64,000 bases of DNA from contig RPFO01000027.1 of NCBI GenBank assembly GCA_009746045.1, positions 1,870,202 through 1,934,201 on the forward strand, written 5' to 3'. Of the stretch, positions 52,262 to 62,765 are shown one piece after another. The notes beneath the pieces are model-generated. The model saw only the letters and a list, made by a program, of their open reading frames with translations. It was not told where the DNA came from and made no database searches. This DNA is from Mesostigma viride (Eukaryota > Streptophyta > Mesostigmatophyceae > Mesostigmatales > Mesostigmataceae). How positions within the stretch are numbered: the first letter of the stretch is position 1; each line of letters starts with the position of its first letter. A program made the position numbers and the translations under genes.

Positions 52262-53761
52262 GGGGCCGACAGGGGTGGCGGCGGTGGCGGCAGTGGCCCC
52301 CTTGCCAGAAGGCTGGAGGGGGGGTCGCACACATCGCGGAGGGGGGACCTCGTAAGTGGTCAGAGAGGAGGAGCGGGGGGGACCTGCAGCTCTGGTCAAT
52401 GGTTGTTGACAAAGGGTTGGCGAGGGAAGACTGCGGTGGCCTGCTTGGTTTGGGGGAAAGGCACGGGAAAGGATTTTCGGGCCGAGCCAAGGAGCCCAGC
52501 CAGGGAGTGCTGGGGTATAGGGCGGGGTGTGGATTCATCAAGGATGGCCTCTAATCAAGGGCAGCCTGGGCCGGCTGGGATTGGGCCTGACTTAGAGGGG
52601 GGGGGGGAACTAAGGGGACGTCCCTTTTCTTGGGTGTGTGTGTGGGGGGGGGAGGAAAAAAATTGCCCCTTTCTCCTGGTCGTGTAACAGGGAACCCCCT
52701 TTTGTGCCGTTTAGATGGTTGGGGGGGGAAAGCGTGGGCGAGATTGGCTTGACAGCTGCCAGCTTCAGGGCTGGATCCTGGGGCCGTGCGGTGCCACCGA
52801 CACGATTAGCAGGTGCCAGCCTAGGGTGAGATACCAGGTGCGGGGCCATGGTGCTGCATCCTCCTGATTCTGGCGGCAGGGGCCCGGGCGCCGCGATGAC
52901 GGCTACCAGACTAAGGGCGCTGGGCTGCCGCTTTGGAGACGCAGGATCTGCTGCGGCTGAGGGGCGGGTGGATCCTGTGATAGCTATGTGGATGAGGCGA
53001 GCGGACCCCAAGTGCGCCAATTCAAGCCACCTGTTTGCTGGGTTTGAGGAAGGAAGGGGTTGAGTTGTGGATGGGCATGGTTGTTCGAGGCAGGGGGCAG
53101 GCGTGCTGACCCAGTCGGAGCTTGCAGTACCGGTCCCTGGGACGCCCAGAGTGGGAGAGATGCTTCATTGCTCCCTGCTTCCAGTCCTGCCGTCGTCTTG
53201 GAAGGCCGGCCCGGGCGGCGGGCGGCTCTGCAAGGCAGCCACCAAATTGTTCATACGATAGACGTGGCGGCCAGTCGGTGCTGGGAGTTAGGGTCGACAC
53301 GGATGAACCGAGCTTTTGGAGTGGATAGTGGCAGTTGGCCAATCCTCCGTGGGGTATTGGTTGGCATGGTCAGTCGTTTGCTCCGATTCTTGAGGGAAAT
53401 TCCGTTGATCTGGGGGCGTTGGAAGACCAAAACGGCACTGCCTGTGGTGTGGTGCTGGTACCTTGCACAGCCGCACAGCTGGCACTGTGCCACACAGAAG
53501 CAATAGAAGTGCAACATGTTGATGTAGTGGTGCCGTGGTTGCGTGTTTCTCCAAGGCATTCAAATGCAGAAATAGGTGGATGGTTTGGGCACATCGGCTC
53601 ACCCAGGGGAGGTGTGTGCGCTTCCAGCCAAGGACTGGATTCGCCAGGAAATTATGGATCATGCACTGAGTGTAGATTTCCATTTATGGGATGTCATTGT
53701 ACCTTTCAAGGGCCACACATGGCTTCAAAATAAGTATTTTGGCAATGTATGGTTTTTTTTC
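52262..53761. other. Unassigned region downstream of ACP
   Basis: GC-rich near 52262-53000 (presumably including the ACP 3' UTR), then several overlapping ORFs of 100-150 codons at 53060-53770 with no motif I recognise. A relic of a mobile-element gene is possible but unsupported. Confidence 0.35.
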
Positions 53762-54305
53762 CTGTTGCATTGAATTGAATTGAATTGTAACATAACTCCG
53801 TTGGGAGAATATGTAGCACATATCCCAGAGAAGGGGCATATGGCTTTTAATACATTCTAAGCTACTTCCTGCAAGGGTGGGAATGTAAACGACGCTTGCT
53901 CTAGGTGCCTCAGGGCACCTGCAGCCCCATGAGCTATCAAGCTATGCCCAGCTAAGGGGAGCTGTCATGGGGGGTAAGATCAGCATAGCTATACAAAAGC
54001 TAGAGCGTGGCATCTCAGCAGAGAGCAGCTCTCTGCATGGGCACTGCATAATTAACCCGTGTTTTTTTTAATTAGAACGCGATATATCGCGTTGTAAGCT
54101 TTTTTTAGAACGCGTATAGCACCTAAGGAAATTTTTTTTCATGGTCATGTATATACTTTCCTGAAAGCCCATAAATCAAAGGATTTTTTGGTCTACTCAG
54201 ACCTACAAAATGCTAATTCATTAGAGAGATACACTGGTTTGAATACATGGGGGTCTGACCATGACCGCGATTTCTTGACCCTAGGTCACACGTCATGTGC
54301 TTAAT

Positions 54306-54589
54306 CTGATCAGACACTCCGCAAAGGTGAAAACCTTTGCGTTCAGTGCCAGGCCGCGGAAAACGCGGAAAACGCGATCTGCAAATGAATCCGACCGGAA
54401 TCGAACTGGGGACCTCTCGCACCAATTTTGCTGACTATAGGACGGACGTCTCCGGATACCATGGCATCGCCAACTTACACCGACAGTCATCCGCAAAAGT
54501 TCTCCTGTCCGGGGAGTGATGCAAGCCTTTCGGATTTGGTACTAGATAAATCACTCGAGATCTGTGTGTAGGAGTACTACACACGTGTC
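54306..54589 (-). repeat. SINE-like repeat, 5'-truncated third copy
   Basis: Matches the 3' three quarters of the 378-bp units at 22777-23550, including the B-box-like segment. It is present only in the outer element arm (54056-54650) and absent from the equivalent inverted sequence at 56113-56408, so it inserted after the element copies diverged. Confidence 0.8.
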
Positions 54590-54667
54590 TTATTCACAAA
54601 TGGTTCATGAAAAAAATCTGGCTTCTTGCACGAGCTATGGGCAACATTAATTCTATTAATTAATTAA

Positions 54668-56408
54668 CCCGTGTTTTTTTACAACGCGATACATCGCGTT
54701 GTAGGGTTAGAACGCGATGTATCGCATTGTAATCTGACACGTGGCAAACCTATTAAACATGCGATTTTTGGTCTGAAACTTTCAAGATAGGTCAGAAACA
54801 TCTCATAGAATTCAAGAAAAAATCCTGGTATTTTTGGTATTTTTTTTGTGACAGCTGCAAACAAATATGTACCACTGAAATCAGGCATTTTCGCGGGACG
54901 AAGGTGAAGACGACGGCGATGGCGGCAGGTAGATCTCGCCAGTTTTCGCGCGAATTTCAGTGGCTGTTGGGTAGCACGACCATGATGATGCGTTCAAAGG
55001 TTGATAATTAGGTTTCTACGAGTTTGTTGAGGTACTGGGGCAAAGGAAACGTAGTTTTTTCCAGTTTCTCACCCAACTTTCATGCGGAAACCCTGGAAAC
55101 CGGCATACATATTATTACGTCAAGACTCGGGTCTGCTGCTGCACCATGCTTGGTATTTCCATGGTGTTTCGAATTCTTAACACATGTTTATTCATTCCGA
55201 ACGCCCGGACTCTCGGCTAAACCGAGATTTGTGCAGACTTTTATTGGGTAGCTCTGGGCATGATGGTGCCTGCAAATAGCGTAAGGCGTGACCGTGGCTA
55301 TTGCCACGGTATGCTGTATTTTCCTGGAAATGGCCTCTGCCACCGGCTCAATAGTGCTTGCAGGCGTAAGTATATTGTGTTTCTACTTAGTTTCTGCCAG
55401 TTTTCCACTTATTTCTACCGACCTCTGCCCAGCCTCTCTAAGACCGCCATCCTACTCGACGTTGCTTGCATGTCAGCCATAGCAGGTTGCAGTTGTGCAG
55501 TATTTAGGTGCTGTATACGTCGTCAAGCCGTGCATATATCGTGAGGATTGGATGAACATTGATGGTTTATACTGCGTTGATTGTGCAAGAAGATCAGCTG
55601 GGTGCCCATAATCATGGTGTATAATCATGTGTTGTTAGCATCTTGCCACCATTTGCTAGCATGCATTCCAGCGTCATCTTTGCCTGCATGTTAGCTCATG
55701 GATCACTCAACCTATCCAAGCCTTGCATTACACGTGCCTCTTTCTTTCAGTATTGCACGCGTTATGGAATGAAAACCCAGCACCTCCATTCCCACGAGGC
55801 ATGTGCTCAACACGTTGTGAGAGTGGATGATGCTTTGGCTATGGCTGCCTGATTCAGTCATATTAGGTCATCCAGTCATGATGTTTGATGCATGTTTGAT
55901 GCAGTATAACTTATACAACACCTATTTTCAACGTTTTGACCCTCCAAGCTCACTATGGCCCCGTTTATGGGGCTCGGGTCGTTGCGTAATGTTGTCAAGG
56001 GCTCTCATGTTTCCCACTGCGTTGTACTGCGTTGTAATTGTGATGCTAATGAAAAATAGCTCCAGTGGCCCAATGGGCCTGAGTTTTGTTTCACAGAGCC
56101 TGCATATGTTGCCCATAGCTCGTGCAAGAAGCCAGATTTTTTTCATGAACCATTTGTGAATAAGCACATGACTTGTGACCTAGGGTCAAGAAATCGCGGT
56201 CATGGTCAGACCCCCCTGTATTCAAACCAGTGTATCTCTCTAATGAATAAGCATTTTGTAGGTCTGAGTAGCTCAAAAAATCCTTTGATTTATGGGCTTT
56301 CAGGAAAGTATATACATGACCATGAAAAAAAATTTTCCTTAGGTGCTATACGCGTTCTAAAAAAAGCTTACAACGCGATATATCGCGTTCTAATTAAAAA
56401 AACACGGG
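54668..56408 (+). mobile_element. TTAA-flanked DNA element (family ii), inner full-length copy
   Basis: 1741 bp in the opposite orientation to the outer copy, bounded by CCCGTGTTTTTTT and TTAA (54664-54667, 56409-56412). Outside the TTAA are AATT-rich bases and then a 9-bp duplication GGGCAACAT (54639-54647 and 56418-56426). The outer copy's own sequence resumes there. The two copies differ at few visible positions. Confidence 0.83.
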
Positions 56409-59400
56409 TTAATTAATGGGCAACATATGCAGGCTCTGTGATACAAAACTTAGGCCCATTGGGCCACTGGAGCTATTTTTCATTAGCATCACAATTACAA
56501 CGCAGTACAACACAGTGGGAAAAATGAGAGCCCTTCACAACATGACGCAACGACACGAGCCCCATAAACGGGGCCATAGTGAGCTTGGAGGGTCAAAACG
56601 TTGAAAATACGTGTTGTATAAGTTATAGAGCATCAAACATGCATCAAACATCATGACTGGATGACCTAATATGACTGAATCAGGCAGCCATAGCCAAAGC
56701 ATCATCCACTCTCACAACGTGTTGAGCACATGCCTCGTGGGAACGGAGGTGCTGGGTTTTCATTCCATAACGCGCGCAATACTGAAAGAAAGAGGCACGT
56801 GTAATGCAAGGCTTGGATAGGTTGAGTGATCCATGAGCTTACATGCAGGCAAAGATGACGCTGGAATGCATGCTAGCAAATGGTGGCAAGATGCTAACAA
56901 CACATGATTATACACCATGATTATGGGCACCTAGCTGATCTTCTTGCACAATCAACGCAGTATAAACCATCAATGTTCATCCAATCCTCACGATATATGC
57001 ACGGCTTGACGACGTATACAGCACCTAAATACTGCACAACTGCAACCTGCTATGGCTGACATGCAAGCAACGTCGAGTAGGATGGCGGTCTTAGAGAGGC
57101 TGGGCAGAGGTCGGTAGAAATAAGTGGAAAACTGGCAGAAACTAGGTAGAAACACAATATACTTACGCCTGCAAGCACTATTGAGCCGGTGGCAGAGGCC
57201 ATTTCCAGGAAAATACAGCATACCGTAGCAATAGCCACGGTCACGCCTTACGCTATTTGCAGGCACCATCATGCCCGGAGCTACCCAATAAAAGTCTGCA
57301 CAAATCTCGGTTTAGCCGAGAGTCCGGGCGTTCGGAATGAATAAACATGTGTTAAGAAGTCGAAACACCATGGAAATACCCAGCATGGTGCCGCAGCAGA
57401 CCCGAGTCTTGACGTAATAATATAGTATGCCGGTTTCCAGGGTTTCCGCATGAAAGTTGGGTGAGAAACTGGAAAAAACTACGTTTCCTTTGCCCCAGTA
57501 CCTCAACAAACTCGTAGAAACCTAATTATCAACCTTTGAACGCATCATCATGGTCGTGCCACCCAACAGCCACTGATCGAAATTCGCGCGAAAACTGGCG
57601 AGATCTACCTGCCGCCATCGCCGTCGTCTTCACCTTCGTCCCGCGAAAATGCCTGATTTCAGTGGAACATATTTGTTTGCAGCTGTCACAAAAAAATACC
57701 AAAAATACCAGGATTTTTTCTTGAATTCTATGAGATGTTTCTGACCTATGTTGAAAGTTTCAGACCAAAAATCGCGTGTTTAATAGGTTTGCCACGTGTC
57801 AGATTACAACGCGATACATCGCGTTCTAACCCTACAACGCGATGTATCGCGTTGTAAAAAAACACGGGTTAAATAAAGCTTCATCATCTGGAGCTAGGCA
57901 TCATCTGGAGGGTGGCTCATCATAGGCACACATGTACATGACTAAAAATGCTAGGCCTCAGCTGGTATAGTGCCTGTAGTAGGCGGGCATGTACAAGGCC
58001 ACTGTCTAACTATTCTACACTACTGCTGCTGTATTCCCCTAGGCTGGGGCTTCTGGAGCCGCTGGGGCCGCGGTGGTCGAGGGGGTCGCGTGCCAGGGCT
58101 TGTGGCCGACGTAGATGGCCGCCCCCTTCCAGTACACCGGCTGGCCCGCCTTGGTCTGCCGGAGCTGGAGGTAGGTCGGCCATAGCTCCCGTCGCCGTTG
58201 TTGCTGTGCCGGGGTCAAGTCGTCGTCCACGGTGAAGGGAGTGTTCTCGAGCCGCTTGCGGCGTCTGAGAAACGAAATCTTGTTCGCTGGGCTCTCAAAG
58301 ATGAGAAGAAGCGGAGGGGCCCCTGCCTTACCCCGGGCGCGGGGGAGGCGGTGGGCGGTCAGCTTAATCTCACCAAGAAGGCCCATCAGCAAGCATTTTG
58401 CTCTCAAACACACGTGCAAGCCTCTCGGAATTCTCACCTTCTTCCATGTCGAAGTTCTTGAGTATGGCGTTGAGGCTGCGCTTGGCGAGCTCGGCCTCCT
58501 CGCGGAGGTCGAGCGTCTGCCGTTGGAGCTGGGCTGCGACGGCGGAGGTGGTGGAGGTGGTATGTTGCTTAAGCATGTCCGCCCGGCCAGGTCGTGATGG
58601 GAGGAGCATCGCCGGCCAGGCCAGCAGGGGCTGGCTTGGCGGCAATGTCCTTCACCGCCTGGGCGGTGAGGCCTGCGGTGTTCTGCAGGACCTCGATAGC
58701 GATGGCATTGTCCTTAAGACGCTGGTCGATGTCGCGGAGCTGGGCGGTGATGGAGTCGGTGGAGGCGGAGGGGGGGCGGGGGGGGGGTGGAGGCGAGGAG
58801 GGTGGCGGTGGCGGGGGGGATGGTGTGGAGCTCAGCAGCCAGCGTGCGCCCCCGACAGCTGCCACATCTGCAGCAAGGGGCATCACGTGCTGTGAGAGGG
58901 CGTCGTGGGACGTGGAGGTGGCGGAGGAAGGTGGATTCGGTAATGGGGGCGGGTTGCAGGAGGTCCGCGGACGAGCGCTTAGTGAGGGTAAAGAGAGCTG
59001 CGAGCTGAAGGCGAGGGCGAGACCAGCCGGCCATGTTGGCCCAAGAAGGGGCGTCAGATACGCTGTTGGAAAACTTGCCGTCAGCCGTCCATTGCGGAAA
59101 AGGTGGGTTCTGGAATGGAATTGCAGGCACAGGGCCGGCCGGCCAGCAATGAGGCGCGGGACCCGTAAAACATGAGCTCCAGTATTTTGATGGATGGCAA
59201 TGCGAAAAAGGCAGGCTTGTTGACGTCGAATTCGGCAAAGAGCTGATCAGCGTCAAAATCACGCTCAGACCAGCCAGGGTCGCTTGGGCGACTGCGCTTA
59301 ATTGGGTCAGGCGAGGCAGAGGGCAAGGAAAGCCCGGGAGGGTTCGAGGCGACCCCCAGTGCGCGACTAGTGTCACCACTGCCTTCCGGCCCTGATGGCG

Positions 59401-59736
59401 AAGCTGCAGCCGGAGCTGCAGACATATTTTCATTGCCGAGCGCAGCCGGCAGGCTGCGTTGCGTCGAGGGGCGTTTGCTCCGTGCTCGTCATATATTGCG
59501 TAGTAGCTTCGGAAAATATCAGCATGTGCGTCGTAGAAAGACGCGTCGATTTTGATATTCACGGCTAAATTCGGTGCTCAAACGTGAAAGTTATGAGCTC
59601 CGCCGTCAGCCATGGCTACCTCGTAGCTCGTGGCTGTGGCATGCCTCTGGCATGAAGGAGAAACTGGGGTCTCTGCCCTTCTGTTGCATTCCTATGCCTG
59701 TGCTGATCATCGCACTAGCACCTAAGATGTCAATAA

Positions 59737-59791
59737 TCAAGGAGACAACCAGCGCAGGCCAGAAATCGGGAGAATCCGGACCATGGTAGCT
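59737..59791 (-). mobile_element. Short 3'-anchored retroinsertion, about 55 bp
   Basis: The block CAAGGAGACAACCAGCGCAG... ending ACCATGGTAGC is flanked by near-identical CTAAGATGTCA and CTAAGATATCA. Same family as 41667-41829. Confidence 0.6.
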
Positions 59792-60173
59792 TCTAAGATA
59801 TCATGTTCAATCTGCCCTTTTTTTAAAAGGAAACAATGTCGACTGGTGCCCAATAATTATAATAACATGTGTCACTGTTGACTACAGGTACGTGTCGTTC
59901 ACATTAATGTGGAAATTATTTCAATTGGGTCGACTCTAGCTCTGCAGCTCCCCAACGGGACTGCGTGAATAATTGTAAATCATACATTGGAGTGAGCTGG
60001 ACACGAGGCGTTTGAAACTGTTGGATTGGAGATCCCGGCCGGGTACCATAGGCGCTCAAACATCAAACTCCTGACCGGCCATACTCCGGGAATGGATGAT
60101 GTAAGCCTTTGCACCGCGACGGTGTGCAGTTCTTGGACGTTCGGAATCATGGCATGGCTAACGTAATGACTGA
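59792..60173. other. Unassigned spacer
   Basis: No recognised features apart from a CCCCAACGGGA-like fragment near 59950 that resembles a LINE stem-loop remnant. Confidence 0.35.
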
Positions 60174-60520
60174 CTAGTAGCTAGACCTTTTTAGTGGTTT
60201 TCCATTTGCGGGTATTTCCTCGTAAATGGTGGGAGAGCGATCCCAGCAATGGTGCTCACCACTAGACACTCCCGGCCAGTTAGGCTCGAAACACACGCCC
60301 TGATCAAGCAAGCTGTTTCCGGCCCCACCGTCTAGGTCATCTAGTCGCTCTACACATAAGCCAGCCATAATTTCAATGCACAAGGCTACACTGTCATTTC
60401 CATCTCCATTCATATTCATCATCCTGAATGACTCAAAAATGCGGACAAGATAACGGCAGGCTCGAGCGCTACCAAGGTCCGGATTCTCCCGATTTCTGGC
60501 CTGCGCTGGTTGTCTCATTG
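60174..60520 (-). mobile_element. Longest copy of the 3'-anchored repeat family
   Basis: Shares the GGCCTGCGCTGGTTGTCTC end and about 170 bp with the 41667-41829 insertion and extends further 5'. It carries a 114-codon ORF (60518-60174) with no recognised motif. It lies directly after a LINE ORF2 stop codon. Confidence 0.55.
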
Positions 60521-60531
60521 ATGTAAGCTAT

Positions 60532-60847
60532 CTAGGTCCTAGTTACAGGGTTGTGGGCCCCACGGCCTGAATCGCGCCATGATGAAGGGCATACGCGGTC
60601 ACATGCGGAGCCCCCACAGACTTGGGGGTGGTCTCCTTCATCACTACTTGCTCGCGTCGGCGGAATGTCCGTCCTTGGGGCCAGGCGCGCGGCCATGCAT
60701 GTCAGGACTGATATGCCGCCCTGGCTGGCCAAGCCGCTGGGGGCTGCAGCCAGACCGAGGTCGGTGTCTACCTGACGTACTGGTGCGAGCAAGATGCCCT
60801 ATGAATGCTATCCTACGCTGGCTAATCTCGTCCGAAATGCGAGGCCA
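60532..60847 (-). pseudogene. LINE ORF2 C-terminal fragment
   Basis: The minus strand reads QRRIAFIGHLART, then after a frameshift VRQVDTDLGLAA and at the end DSGRGAHNPVTRT-stop, matching the C-terminus of the 38189-41920 LINE. Truncated and decayed. Confidence 0.75.
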
Positions 60848-60851
60848 TTAA

Positions 60852-62550
60852 CCCCTAAATGGGCAGAAATACTGCCGATGCATCGGCTGTAACTTCACAA
60901 TTTTGCAAACCAGATGCCATCCAACCCACCCATATCCAATGGCTGTCCTTGGGGGCCAAGCATGTCCATGAGTTGCCCTTCGGGTTGGTATATCACAACC
61001 TTACATATATGCAGGGTAGGCCATGTATAACTGCCGTCAAAGTGAGGGGGGTCAAGACGAGCGTTTTCATTTTTGGTAGAATGTGCATTTTGAATTATGT
61101 TGTAAGAGCTAGGCACCTACCACTTCAGGGATGATAAACAATTAGTTGCTGAACAGTTTGAGCCATTGGGGTCATCATTTGGGTGGGTATACCAGCAGTT
61201 ACACCCAGTACAGCCCATAGGGGTACCGTTGGTAAAAAGCAACCAAGGGGTTAGGAGTGGGCATACTACCTACTAATACCTACTAATATGGCCCCCAACC
61301 ATGCCACACAATACATTTCCCTTCCACAATGATGGGGAAACATAACTGCATCATCACACTGCCCTTACATGGCACCTATGTGCAGGTGCCACCTTGTCCA
61401 TGCACGTAGGTAACGTGGTACGGATACCCTACGCAAGGCATGCATTCTAGGAGGCAGCCACCAACAAACTAGCGATTTTAAGCCTATTTCAGCTTGCCCT
61501 AGCAAGGATAAACTAGGCCTAAGCTGCTATAGCTTGCCAGGTGATGGCCAGCACACCTGGTGGCACATGCTGACAATGGGAAGCTTCTACTCACCGGTTA
61601 CATGCTTGATGATGCCACAGAGACCAGCCAACTGCCTCACACTCATGCAATATGTGTGTGGCAAATGTATAACAAACATATATGGAGGTATTCAAACCCA
61701 TACAGCCTCTAAAACGTTTCACCATCACCCTGTGGCAGGTCAACTGACTGAGGGAAGCATCTAAGAAGGGTGTTTTAGAAAGGGGCCAGGCCAGGGTCAA
61801 GAAAGAGCATGAATAATGCAAAAAGAATGTGCTACACAAGCTAGAACGTATATATAAACGTCAAACATCGATAGGAAAACGATAACTCAGCTTTACCAGG
61901 CATGGATGGCGTTACCTTGGCCCAGGCGGTGGCCGCAAAATGGCGCATTTCGGCACACCAAAGTTGTGCAGCATGGTCGCTGGATTCGGCGATTTCTGGC
62001 CACCCTTGCACGTTTACGACTACTATGTATCATAACAAGTAAAAAGAAACCAATATATCCTTTAAAATACGCCGGAAAGTTATTGCTGTCAACGTTTCTA
62101 TCGTCCGGCCTGATCGCAGTTTTTTCCAGCAAGAACGCTGCCGACACCTATCAAATGGCATTCCCGCGAACCAAAAATTGGCCTGTATCATCTTTAGGAC
62201 GTATAAAATCAATTTCCTGAGTTTGGTCAGAAAATTCGAACGAAAACGTAAATGCCATGCGTGGGCGCAAGCCGCCATGGCCAGGTCGTCGTTTTCCGGA
62301 ATGCACGTTGTACCTGAAAAAGTACCCTGACCCCTAGTACTTTGACCGGCCAGAACACCTCTATAACTTTGTCAGAAGTATGCAAACCCTAGTACCATGC
62401 TGTGAGGAAAATTATAAACTTTCGATCTTCTCAGCTAAACTTTTCCTAATTCTCAATAGTTTTCGCGGCATTTGGTCCCCCGAGAAGGGGCCGACGTGTC
62501 GGCTGTAACTCAGTTTTAGGCGGAAAATCGGCAGCCAGACCATTTAGGGG
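60852..62550. mobile_element. TTAA-flanked DNA element (family iii)
   Basis: 1699 bp with terminal inverted repeats CCCCTAAATGG, TTAA at 60848-60851 and 62551-62554. Subterminal similarity includes a CATCGGCTGTAACT / GTCGGCTGTAACT pair. The right side lies within an (AATT)n tail. No ORF above 104 codons, so presumably non-autonomous. Confidence 0.7.
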
Positions 62551-62554
62551 TTAA

Positions 62555-62678
62555 TTAATTAATTAGTAACATAACTCCATCGGGAGTATATGTAGCGGCA
62601 TAGCTCAGAGCAGGTGTAGTATACACCCTACCCTTGCAGGAAAGTAGCCCAGAGTGTATATTATAGGCCATATACCCC
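62555..62678 (-). mobile_element. Half-LINE 3'-end fragment, internally rearranged
   Basis: The (AATT)n tail and stem-loop resemble the half-LINE end (GGGAGTATATGTAGC), but the next segment (CCCTTGCAGGAAAGTAG) is in the opposite orientation, suggesting an inversion, as in twin priming. Confidence 0.6.
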
Positions 62679-62765
62679 AAGTATGGCATTCATAGCGATT
62701 CGGGCCGCGGTGCCCACACCCCTGTAACTAGGACCTAGATAGCTTATACCATCCATTCCATCCCA
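62679..62765 (+). pseudogene. LINE ORF2 last codons and 3' UTR start
   Basis: Matches 40360-40433 plus 41656-41860: KYGIHSDSGRGAHTPVTRT, stop, then AGCTTATACCATCCATTCC without the 163-bp insertion. It therefore shows the uninterrupted state of that site. Confidence 0.75.

Larger units (their letters stand above)
54056..57868 (-). mobile_element. TTAA-flanked DNA element (family ii), outer copy containing an inner copy
   Basis: Termini are CCCGTGTTTTTTT at both ends, with TTAA at 54052-54055 and 57869-57872, inserted in the 3' UTR of half-LINE copy 3. Without the inner copy and a SINE it would be about 1.75 kb. The subterminal regions contain palindromes of the type AACGCGATATATCGCGTT. CCC-starting ends with TTAA fit piggyBac-type elements; no transposase was recognised, only ORFs below 110 codons. 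Confidence 0.82.
53772..59680 (-). mobile_element. ORF1-only half-LINE, copy 3, split by a TTAA element
   Basis: A minus-strand copy of the 38326-40296 element. The 10-bp TSD CTGTTGCATT is at 53762-53771 and 59681-59690. The 3' part (stem-loop near 53795, (AATTG)n tail) is at 53772-54055 and the rest at 57873-59680, separated by the 54056-57868 insertion. ORF1 reading (about 59520-58039) is frameshifted several times, so the gene is dead, though the RRM/CTD part (AHRLPRARGKAGAPPLLLIF, FLRRRKRLENT) is still clear. Confidence 0.85.

Noticed and set aside
53060..53773. Overlapping ORFs of 130-150 codons as a possible gene
   Set aside because: No motif, no consistent frame, no splice structure or homologous copy in the window; left as unassigned.
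54056..57872. Single large foldback (inverted-repeat) transposon
   Set aside because: The arms interleave as y-Z-y'-Z'. Self-insertion of one element into another with TTAA at all four ends explains this more simply.
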